Assembly (NCBI GenBank): GCA_003566215.1
Contig: PXEJ01000341.1
Location: 1-5,340 of the forward strand
Direction of reading: 5' to 3'
DNA length: 5,340 nucleotides
Source of the DNA: Cyanobacteria bacterium T3Sed10_376R1m
GTDB lineage: Bacteria; Cyanobacteriota; Cyanobacteriia; Cyanobacteriales; Cyanobacteriaceae
The translations under genes and the position numbers were made by a program. The notes beneath the pieces were generated by a model. It did no database searches. It was not told the DNA's origin and worked only from the letters and a program-made list of their open reading frames with translations. Of this stretch, positions 1 to 5,340 are shown piece by piece. How positions within the stretch are numbered: the stretch's first letter is position 1; every line of letters starts with the position of its first letter.

Positions 1-1836
1 ATGATCCAATTTTTTAGCGAAAAATATGGTTATACCTACGCTTTTTCTAAATATGCTCAAGTATGTGTGGACGATTTTATTTTTGGGGGCATGGAAAATA
101 CTTCTACTACATTATTAACAGATCGTTGTTTATTGGATCAAAGGGCAGCGATTGATAATGATAGAACAGAAAGTTTAGTTGCCCATGAGTTAGCCCATCA
201 ATGGTTTGGGGATTTGGTGGTTATTAAACATTGGAGTCATGCTTGGATAAAGGAGGGGGCGGCATCCTATGCTGAAGTGTTATGGACTGACCATGAGTAT
301 GGCAAGGATGAGGCTAGTTATTATCTGTTAGGGGAGGCAAGAAATTATTTACAAGAAGATGCTTCTCGTTATCGTCGTCCTATTGTAACAAATGTCTATC
401 GAGAGGCGATCGAATTATATGACCGTCATTTGTATGAAAAAGGGGCTTGTGTTTATCACATGATTCGCTCTATTTTGGGTGAAGAATTGTTTGACAGGGC
501 TATTCATACTTTTGTTAATGATAATGCCCATAAAACTGTGGAAACTATCGATTTATTACGGGCGATTGAGAAGGCGACGGGTTATAATTTGGGATCACTT
601 TTTGATCAATATGTTTTCCGTGGTGGACATCCTGATTTTAAAATTACTTATGGTTGGGATAATGAATCTAATTTAGCTAGTATAACGGTTAAACAAACCC
701 AAGCAAAGGAAGAAAATGGTAAATATGTTGATTTATTTGAGCTAAAAGTTCCTCTGGGTTTTGGTTATTTTTCCACAGAAAAAGGAGTTACTTTTACTGA
801 GTTTACTCTTAAACTTAATAAACCTGAACAAACTTTTTATTTTCCTTTAGGTGAAAAGCCTGATTTTGTTAGTTTTGATGTTAATAATAATTATCTAAAA
901 ACTGTTAAGTTAGAATATGGTTTTAGTGAGTTAAAAGCTCAATTACAGTATGACCCAGATCCTATTTCTCGGGTTTATGCTAGTATTGCCGTTGGGAAAA
1001 AATCAAATTTGGAAGCGGTGAAAACCCTTAAGGATGCTTTTAATAAAGAATCTTTTTGGGGAGTAAAAGTCGAAATTGTCAAGCAGTTGGGCAAGATTAA
1101 ACTTAATCAGGCGGTGGATACTCTTATCGAATTTTTAGATGATGAGAATGCAAGGGTAAGACGGGCAGTGGTAGAAGCCCTCGGGAAACAGAAAACTGAA
1201 ACTAGCTATAATGCTTTAAGAAAAATTGCGATCGCAACTGACCCTAGTTATTATGTAGAAGCATCCGCAATTAAAGCTCTTGGCTCATTGGTGACGGGTA
1301 CATTGGCAGATAAACAAAATGAAGTAATTGAACTTTTCGGTCAAATATTGAAAGAAAGAGAAGGCTTAAATGAAATAATTAGATCAGGGGCAATCAATGG
1401 CTTAAGTAAACTCAAAACTTCCCCCGCCGCCGCTGACTTAATTGCTCAATATACAAAACTCGGCACACCTCAACCCTTACGATTAACTGCAATTCGTTGT
1501 CTTGGAGCAGTAGCCCAAGGTCAAAAAAGTGATAAATTGACAGTCATTCTCGAACAGTTTGAAGAAATATTGAAAGATACATTCTTCCTAACCCAAATGG
1601 CAATAATTGGAGGTTTATCACAAATCGAAGATAATCAAGCGATTAATCTATTATCGACTCTAGCCGAAAGCACCCCCGATGGCAGAGTAAAAAGACGGGC
1701 AGAAGAGGCAATTAACCAAGTCAGGAGTAAATTAGGCAGTGATAAACAGTTCCAAGACTTACGCCAAGAAGTTGATAAATTGAAAGAAGAAAATCTAGAC
1801 TTAAAAAGTCGTTTAGCTAAACTAGAAACAAAATAA
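1..1836 (+). CDS. M1-family zinc aminopeptidase with C-terminal HEAT-like repeats (5' end outside window)
   Basis: Zinc metallopeptidase that should remove N-terminal residues from peptides, probably in the cytoplasm because no signal peptide or membrane segment is visible in this part. Seen: the exopeptidase motif GGMEN at residues 29-33; the zinc motif HELAH at 62-66 followed by the third zinc ligand Glu85 in WIKEG, matching HExxH-x18-E; and the catalytic Tyr145 in YEKGA. A beta-rich segment (about 212-305) follows, then repeated helical pairs of HEAT/PBS-lyase type (about 320-575, clearest at AVDTLIEFLDDENARVRRAV), and a charged heptad-like coiled coil (about 580-611). The ATG at base 1 is almost certainly an internal Met: in M1 enzymes GxMEN lies some 250-300 residues into the protein, so the whole N-terminal domain is missing here. 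The third-ligand motif is WIKEG where the textbook form is WLNEG; I recall this variant from cyanobacterial relatives. No frameshift is visible. The stop is 34 bases from the stop of the convergent kinase gene. Family call very secure; natural substrate unknown. Confidence 0.95.
   Translation: MIQFFSEKYGYTYAFSKYAQVCVDDFIFGGMENTSTTLLTDRCLLDQRAAIDNDRTESLVAHELAHQWFGDLVVIKHWSHAWIKEGAASYAEVLWTDHEYGKDEASYYLLGEARNYLQEDASRYRRPIVTNVYREAIELYDRHLYEKGACVYHMIRSILGEELFDRAIHTFVNDNAHKTVETIDLLRAIEKATGYNLGSLFDQYVFRGGHPDFKITYGWDNESNLASITVKQTQAKEENGKYVDLFELKVPLGFGYFSTEKGVTFTEFTLKLNKPEQTFYFPLGEKPDFVSFDVNNNYLKTVKLEYGFSELKAQLQYDPDPISRVYASIAVGKKSNLEAVKTLKDAFNKESFWGVKVEIVKQLGKIKLNQAVDTLIEFLDDENARVRRAVVEALGKQKTETSYNALRKIAIATDPSYYVEASAIKALGSLVTGTLADKQNEVIELFGQILKEREGLNEIIRSGAINGLSKLKTSPAAADLIAQYTKLGTPQPLRLTAIRCLGAVAQGQKSDKLTVILEQFEEILKDTFFLTQMAIIGGLSQIEDNQAINLLSTLAESTPDGRVKRRAEEAINQVRSKLGSDKQFQDLRQEVDKLKEENLDLKSRLAKLETK
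1228..1235. repeat. HIP1 octamer GCGATCGC (copy 1)
   Basis: Perfect palindromic octamer GCGATCGC inside the peptidase gene. HIP1 is greatly over-represented in many cyanobacterial genomes, so it serves here as a taxonomic marker rather than a feature of this gene. Confidence 0.9.
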
Positions 1837-1870
1837 CCTTAACAATCTCAATTTTTTCACCTTATCTTCT
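1837..1870. other. Convergent intergenic gap without a clear terminator
   Basis: These 34 bases separate the stop codons of the peptidase (plus) and the kinase (minus). A run of six T at 1852-1857 lies downstream of the peptidase, but no GC-rich stem precedes it, and nothing stem-like is visible on the minus strand. Transcripts from the two sides may overlap as antisense 3' ends, or end by another mechanism. Confidence 0.5.
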
Positions 1871-4690
1871 TTAAACTCCCAAAAATTTATCTAGTAGAGA
1901 CTTTAATCGTTTTAGATTAACTGGCTTAGTTAAATAATCATCCATCCCTGCCTCAAAACATTGTGTTCTACTTTCATCATCATCGTTAGCTGTCATGGCT
2001 ATAACAGGAGGAATTTGATCAGATTGCCAAATACGGTGTATTTTTTTAGTAGTTTCAACACCATTGAGTAGAGGCATCTCCATATCCATCAAAATTAAAT
2101 CATAATATTCTTTTCTAAGGGCATTAATAACCTGTTGACCATTATTGGCAACGTCAACGTCATAACCCAATTTTCGGATAATCGTTGTAATCAACTTTTG
2201 ATTGACGATATTATCTTCTGCTACTAGAATTTTATGGGTATGAAAAATAGTACTACCTTGGATATGAGTAACATAGGATGATTTGTGAATATCAACAAAT
2301 TCATAAACATAGTCTAGGTGTAGAAACTCTTGAAGTTTTTGAAACAGTAATTTTTGAGGAAAAGGTTTAGGAATCACATCGTCACACCCTGAACTTAAAA
2401 TAGTGTCTTTTTCTTCCATAAAAGCATGGGCAGTTAGGGCAATAATTACGACTCTCCTATCCGACTCCTGAGCCCAACTTTTAATGGTTTTTGTGGCTTC
2501 ATAACCATTCATTTTCGGCATTCCAATATCCATCAAAATTAAATGGGGTTGCCAATCTTGACAGACAATAGTAGCGTCTAAACCATCTACTGCTTCTTTA
2601 ATTTCAAAGCCAATGGGAGTTAATAGTTTAAACAATAATTTTCTATTACTGTGGTTGTCATCTGCCACTAAAATACGACAGGGCTTACTATGGGGCGCTA
2701 ATCCAATAATTTTATTTTGTTCTTGGCTTTCTTCTACAATATTTTGGTCTTCTACGGGGTCAAAAGATATGGTAAATTCAAAAGTGCTACCTTCATTAAA
2801 TTTACTTTGAACCTGAATATTTCCCCCCATCAAATGAATAAATTGACGGGAAATAACTAGACCTAAACCGGTTCCTTCATTAGCCATTCGTCCAGATTCT
2901 GACTGATAAAAAGTAGTAAAAAGTTTATCCAATTCTGTTGCGGATATACCTTTGCCCGTATCTGCTATGGTGAAGCGAATCATATTATCATGTAACAGTT
3001 CAGCTTTAAGGGAAACACTTCCTTTGTTTGTAAATTTTAGGGAGTTGCTTAATAGATTGAGTAAAATTTGTCGCAGTTTTCCTTCGTCGCTGATCACAAA
3101 TTTGGGTAAATTATTATCTAACTCAAAGTTTAAATCAATGTTTTTATCCATTGCTTTAATTTGAAACATTGACTTTAATGAAAATAAAATATTTTGAACA
3201 TCAAAGATTTTTTTGTCGAGAGTAATTTTTCCTGCTTCAATTTTTGAAAGATCTAAAATATTATTAATTAATGATAGTAAATGTTCTCCACTACGAATAA
3301 TTATTTTTAAATTTTCGTGGTTTTCTTCATCTAAACTTTGATCCCTTTCCATTAGTTGAGCAAATCCTAAAATTGCGTTTAGCGGGGTTCTTAGTTCGTG
3401 GCTCATATTGGAAAGAAATTCGCTTTTGGCTTGGTTTGCTTTTTCGGCAATTTCCTTTGCTTTTGATAGTTCTTGGGTTCTTATTTTTACTTTATTTTCT
3501 AGTTGTTTATTAATTTTGATCAGTTTTCTTTCTTGGGAAATTAGGGAATTAATTAGGTGTTTTAGGCTAGAAGAAAGTACCGCAATAATGTCTTTTCCTT
3601 CATAGGATTGAATTTGTATATTTCTATTTCCTTGGCTAATTTGGTTGGCTTGTTCACTTAGTTTTTCTAAGGGTTGAGTTATTAAAGTAGCGATTTTCCA
3701 ACCGATTATGGATGAAATACTGGCGAGAATTAAACCCCAGTAGAGAATTCTTTTTTGTAATTGATGGGCTGGTTGAAATGCGATCGCAGTTGGTTGCCTG
3801 ACAACAATTCTCCAATTCAATCCGGGATACTCAAGATAACCATTATCAACATCATAACTAACTAGATATTCCATATCACTGCCATTATCATTAAAAGTAA
3901 CTCTTTGGGTGGCAAGGGTGGTTTGGGTATTATCTATGGGGAAAATTTTATCAACATCAAAAGGTAAAATTGGTTTATCTATATTACTAGAATGGAGAAT
4001 AATATTTCCTTCGTTATCAATGATCAATATTTCTATTTGTTGATCGACATTTATATTTGTACTCAAGGATGTTTCTAAGGATTTAACCCATTCCCAACTC
4101 AGGTGAGCTCCCAAAACTCCCACCAACTCATTATTTTCAGTATAAACTGGAGTGGAAATATCTAAAAATCGTAAAATATCCCCATCCATAGGGGGAGGTA
4201 AAATTTGTGCCAACAGTTTTGCCTCATGAATATCTCCCACAAAAGAATTTTTTAATCCTTCTATATACCACGGGCGCATAGAAACATTTGCCCCTTCTAA
4301 TATGTTGTTGGTACTAACTTTCACTTCTCCTTTGATGTCAGCAAAGCCAATCCAGGCATAGTTATCATAATTTTTTTGCAGTTCATTTAACAAAAAACGA
4401 CGGTTTTCATCTTCTGTGTCAGGGTTCCGAAATTCTGATAAAACTGCCATATTATGAATGTCTTTATAGCGTTCTAACATTCCCTGTTGAAATGTGCTGG
4501 TTAACTCACGGGCAATTTGTTTTAATAATATATTCCGGTCTTTTTCTACTTGGTCTTTTACCCATTGCCCAACTGTTAAACTGAAGATAACTGAAATAAA
4601 AAAAGTTAATAATGCAAAGGAAAGTCCCAATTTAGCTTTAAGGGTTAATCTTAGCCATATTCTTTCCATGATGTTAATCCTAGTAAACAT
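1871..4690 (-). CDS. Membrane-bound hybrid sensor histidine kinase with dCache-like sensor and two receiver domains
   Basis: A 939-residue sensor kinase expected in the plasma membrane; it should autophosphorylate on His and pass phosphate to its own receivers. Domains in order: TM1 (about 20-40); extracytoplasmic dCache-like sensor (about 45-300) with RPWY at 139-142; TM2 (about 315-338); HAMP (about 338-388); a coiled-coil linker; HisKA with SHELRTPLNAILGF (His431); HATPase_c with the N-box NLLSNSLKFT (from 545), DTGKGI (Asp577) and GTGLGL (606-611); REC1 (about 672-785: acidic pair 677-678, phosphoacceptor Asp721, Thr753, Lys775); REC2 (about 820-935: 825-826, Asp869, Thr900, Lys922). All key catalytic residues are present, so it looks active. 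There is no HPt domain and no partner regulator nearby. I chose the ATG at 4690 because AAGGAGA lies 10 bases upstream; a TTG at 4699 is only one base from that site. An ATG at 4669 (932 residues, AGGA 8 bases upstream) is a real alternative. The gene is divergent from the DUF4332 gene and convergent with the peptidase gene. The sensed signal is unknown. Confidence 0.95.
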   Translation of the reverse strand: MFTRINIMERIWLRLTLKAKLGLSFALLTFFISVIFSLTVGQWVKDQVEKDRNILLKQIARELTSTFQQGMLERYKDIHNMAVLSEFRNPDTEDENRRFLLNELQKNYDNYAWIGFADIKGEVKVSTNNILEGANVSMRPWYIEGLKNSFVGDIHEAKLLAQILPPPMDGDILRFLDISTPVYTENNELVGVLGAHLSWEWVKSLETSLSTNINVDQQIEILIIDNEGNIILHSSNIDKPILPFDVDKIFPIDNTQTTLATQRVTFNDNGSDMEYLVSYDVDNGYLEYPGLNWRIVVRQPTAIAFQPAHQLQKRILYWGLILASISSIIGWKIATLITQPLEKLSEQANQISQGNRNIQIQSYEGKDIIAVLSSSLKHLINSLISQERKLIKINKQLENKVKIRTQELSKAKEIAEKANQAKSEFLSNMSHELRTPLNAILGFAQLMERDQSLDEENHENLKIIIRSGEHLLSLINNILDLSKIEAGKITLDKKIFDVQNILFSLKSMFQIKAMDKNIDLNFELDNNLPKFVISDEGKLRQILLNLLSNSLKFTNKGSVSLKAELLHDNMIRFTIADTGKGISATELDKLFTTFYQSESGRMANEGTGLGLVISRQFIHLMGGNIQVQSKFNEGSTFEFTISFDPVEDQNIVEESQEQNKIIGLAPHSKPCRILVADDNHSNRKLLFKLLTPIGFEIKEAVDGLDATIVCQDWQPHLILMDIGMPKMNGYEATKTIKSWAQESDRRVVIIALTAHAFMEEKDTILSSGCDDVIPKPFPQKLLFQKLQEFLHLDYVYEFVDIHKSSYVTHIQGSTIFHTHKILVAEDNIVNQKLITTIIRKLGYDVDVANNGQQVINALRKEYYDLILMDMEMPLLNGVETTKKIHRIWQSDQIPPVIAMTANDDDESRTQCFEAGMDDYLTKPVNLKRLKSLLDKFLGV
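2082..2100. repeat. 19-bp exact repeat, copy in REC2 phosphoacceptor region
   Basis: This 19-base stretch is identical to 2526-2544, and the flanking bases differ on both sides. On the minus strand it encodes the LILMD strand and phosphoacceptor Asp of the second receiver. Two homologous domains explain the protein similarity; exact identity at degenerate codon positions is somewhat more than the protein requires. Confidence 0.8.
2526..2544. repeat. 19-bp exact repeat, copy in REC1 phosphoacceptor region
   Basis: Partner of the copy at 2082-2100, in the same orientation 444 bases away and in the same reading frame. It encodes the LILMD segment of the first receiver. It is a direct repeat inside one gene and could permit recombination that would fuse the two receivers into one, keeping the frame because 444 is a multiple of three. 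Confidence 0.8.
3780..3787. repeat. HIP1 octamer GCGATCGC (copy 2)
   Basis: Perfect GCGATCGC inside the kinase gene, in the part encoding the end of the Cache domain just before TM2. Confidence 0.9.
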
Positions 4691-4707
4691 GGAGAGCAAT
4701 TCTCCTT
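4691..4707 (-). promoter_or_regulatory. Kinase Shine-Dalgarno site within a possible sequestering hairpin
   Basis: Read on the minus strand, AAGGAGA (4707 to 4701) is a strong ribosome binding site followed by 10 bases and then the ATG at 4690. GGAGA (4705-4701) is exactly complementary to TCTCC (4695-4691), leaving a five-base loop ATTGC. The mRNA could therefore form a 5-bp stem that hides the Shine-Dalgarno sequence right next to the AUG. The complementarity is seen directly; a regulatory role is inference, and a 5-bp stem is weak. Confidence 0.5.
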
Positions 4708-4735
4708 AGATGAGTAAAATAAAGGTTTGTGAGCT

Positions 4736-4744
4736 TGTTATAAT
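4736..4744 (+). promoter_or_regulatory. Extended -10 promoter candidate for the DUF4332 gene
   Basis: TGTTATAAT is a perfect extended -10 element (TG, one base, then consensus TATAAT at 4739-4744). No good -35 box lies about 17 bases upstream, which fits an extended -10 or SigA type-2-like promoter. Transcription would start near 4751, giving a leader of about 39 bases before the ATG at 4790. Confidence 0.5.
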
Positions 4745-4748
4745 CATA
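4743..4748 (-). promoter_or_regulatory. Weaker -10 candidate for the kinase gene
   Basis: On the minus strand 4748 to 4743 reads TATGAT, one mismatch from the -10 consensus. The hexamer about 17 bases upstream (ATTACT) matches -35 poorly. Transcription would start near 4736 and give a leader of about 45 bases carrying the kinase ribosome binding site. It overlaps the plus-strand -10 by two bases. An alternative start further downstream cannot be excluded. Confidence 0.3.
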
Positions 4749-4789
4749 CTGGAAAAGTTTGTTTTAGTAATTGATTATTTACTCTTTCC

Positions 4790-5206
4790 ATGGCTAAAAT
4801 TTTAACCGTTGCGATCGCACAACTTCCCGGTATTCATCCCCAAGAAATTCAACAACTAGAATCACAGGGTATCAAAACCAACCTAGACCTCTTAAAAAAA
4901 GCCTCCAACCCTCAGAAAAAACAACAATTAGCCATTCAAATGGGAGTAAACCTCAAACTTATCGGAAAATGGGTTGCCCTGTGCAATTTAGCCTGTGTAC
5001 CCAGTGTGGGCTCTACTTACTGCGGTTTATTGTTACACGCAGGAATACCATCAGTAAAACACTTGAGTAATATGTTTGCACAAAAACTACATCACCAAGT
5101 AATGCGTTTACAGGTATCTTATTTTAAAACAAAAGATCTTTGCCCTTCCATATTCCTTGTGGAAAGTTGGATTAAAGAAGCAAAAAACATTATCAAACAA
5201 AAATAA
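4790..5206 (+). CDS. DUF4332 (helix-hairpin-helix-like) domain protein
   Basis: A 138-residue soluble protein with no signal peptide or membrane segment. It matches the pattern I know for DUF4332: two helix-hairpin-helix-like units, the first near LPGIHPQEIQQLESQGIKT (12-30) and the second near VPSVGSTYCGLLLHAGIPSV (70-89). They are joined by the family's typical segment around GVNLKLIGKWVALCNLACV, and a conserved-looking VESWIKEA lies near the end. In the HhH fold such units often bind DNA backbone non-specifically, but that is not shown for this family, so the function is unknown. Length is about that of a complete single-domain member. The ATG is the natural start; no Shine-Dalgarno sequence precedes it (TTTACTCTTTCC), which is common in cyanobacteria. 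Four cysteines (65, 69, 78, 118) are present; C65 and C69 are spaced CxxxC, but I see no recognised metal site. The gene stands alone, divergent from the kinase gene, with an extended -10 promoter about 45 bases upstream. Confidence 0.85.
   Translation: MAKILTVAIAQLPGIHPQEIQQLESQGIKTNLDLLKKASNPQKKQQLAIQMGVNLKLIGKWVALCNLACVPSVGSTYCGLLLHAGIPSVKHLSNMFAQKLHHQVMRLQVSYFKTKDLCPSIFLVESWIKEAKNIIKQK
4811..4818. repeat. HIP1 octamer GCGATCGC (copy 3)
   Basis: Perfect GCGATCGC near the 5' end of the DUF4332 gene, encoding part of its residues 7-10. Confidence 0.9.
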
Positions 5207-5228
5207 ATCCCCCAATTTTGGAGGATTT
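5205..5228 (+). terminator. Palindrome after the DUF4332 gene; possible terminator and cyanobacterial intergenic repeat
   Basis: The arm AAATCCCCCAA and the arm TTGGAGGATTT form an inverted repeat around a central TT, with one mismatch (C opposite A). In practice the innermost pairs would open to give a loop. It begins inside the TAA stop codon. Only three T follow, and no U tract, so it is a weak rho-independent terminator. The sequence resembles a palindrome (AATCCCCC...GGGGGATT) that I recall as frequent between genes in many cyanobacteria, so it may be a dispersed repeat that also stops or stabilises the transcript. Confidence 0.5.
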
Positions 5229-5340
5229 GAGAAGACAAAACAAATATCTTAAAATATATAGGGTCTGCTGAATAAATCAGAGGACTATTAAAATCAAGGG
5301 TTTAGGCATACTACAAGTATTTAAAAATATACAAAAGTAA
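5229..5340. other. AT-rich non-coding tail
   Basis: I see no convincing open reading frame or RNA gene in these 112 bases. They are AT-rich, with a possible IS boundary at 5260 (separate entry) and a small perfect stem (ATACT, ACA loop, AGTAT) at 5308-5320. The window ends before any next gene. Confidence 0.6.
5260..5340. mobile_element. Possible outer end of an insertion sequence (cut by window)
   Basis: GGGTCTGCTGAATAAATC beginning at 5260 resembles the terminal inverted repeats of some cyanobacterial transposons, which often start GGGTCTG(C/T)TGAA. It is preceded by the AT-rich ATATATA, a plausible target. No transposase and no matching opposite end are inside the window, so this rests on recognising one sequence and I cannot assign an IS family. 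Confidence 0.3.

Noticed and set aside
1..3. ATG at base 1 as the true start of a shortened peptidase
   Set aside because: The frame opens at the window edge and GGMEN appears at residue 29, far too early for an M1 enzyme; the gene almost certainly continues upstream.
479..676. Short open frame overlapping the peptidase gene on the same strand
   Set aside because: It lies wholly inside the well-supported M1 frame and its product has no recognisable domain; it is a frame shadow.
1811..1822. Perfect 12-base palindrome GTTTAGCTAAAC near the end of the peptidase gene
   Set aside because: It has no loop, is AT-rich and lies inside coding sequence; it is too short and weak for a terminator and plausibly arises by chance.
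4697..4699. TTG as kinase start (942 residues)
   Set aside because: The AAGGAGA site is only one base away, too close for initiation, whereas the ATG at 4690 is suitably spaced.
2613..4709. Plus-strand open frames antisense to the kinase (2613-2810, 2952-3164, 3408-3605, 4494-4709)
   Set aside because: All overlap, on the opposite strand, a kinase frame supported by many motifs. Their products are low-complexity Leu/Ser/Phe-rich, as expected from reading an AT-rich gene backwards, and none has a convincing start context.
1..5340. CRISPR array, tRNA, rRNA, riboswitch, phage or defence system
   Set aside because: No regularly spaced repeats, no cloverleaf or rRNA-like sequence, and no effector, nuclease, integrase or toxin gene is visible; the three genes have ordinary cellular roles or an unknown domain.

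Overview
The window looks like ordinary chromosomal DNA from a cyanobacterium. The evidence is three copies of the cyanobacterial HIP1 octamer GCGATCGC (1228-1235, 3780-3787, 4811-4818), AT-rich coding with A/T-ending codons, an M1 peptidase of a form I associate with cyanobacteria, and a small DUF4332-type protein. The low GC and codon use would suit a Cyanobacterium/Geminocystis-like genus, but this is inference from composition and not a species call.

Layout: (1) 1-1836, plus strand, the C-terminal part of an M1-family zinc aminopeptidase with HEAT-like repeats and a short coiled-coil tail; its N-terminal region lies upstream of the window. (2) After a 34-base convergent gap, 1871-4690 on the minus strand encodes a large membrane-bound hybrid histidine kinase: TM, dCache-like sensor, TM, HAMP, HisKA, HATPase_c, REC, REC. 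(3) About 100 bp of divergent intergenic DNA (4691-4789) holds a strong extended -10 promoter candidate for the plus-strand gene, an overlapping weaker -10 for the kinase, and a kinase Shine-Dalgarno sequence that can fold into a hairpin just before the AUG. (4) 4790-5206, plus strand, encodes a 138-residue DUF4332/helix-hairpin-helix-like protein. (5) 5205-5228 is a near-perfect palindrome resembling a common cyanobacterial intergenic repeat and possibly acting as a terminator. (6) 5229-5340 is AT-rich and non-coding, and may contain the edge of an insertion sequence cut off by the window.

The three genes are in convergent then divergent orientation, so they do not form an operon and nothing shows that they act together. 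The peptidase is probably a cytosolic housekeeping enzyme. The kinase senses an unknown extracytoplasmic signal and should pass phosphate through its two receiver domains to a histidine phosphotransfer partner encoded elsewhere. The DUF4332 protein has no known function that I can state. I see no convincing undescribed system; the most checkable oddities are the kinase leader hairpin, the overlapping divergent promoters, the changed Cache ligand site and the possible IS end.
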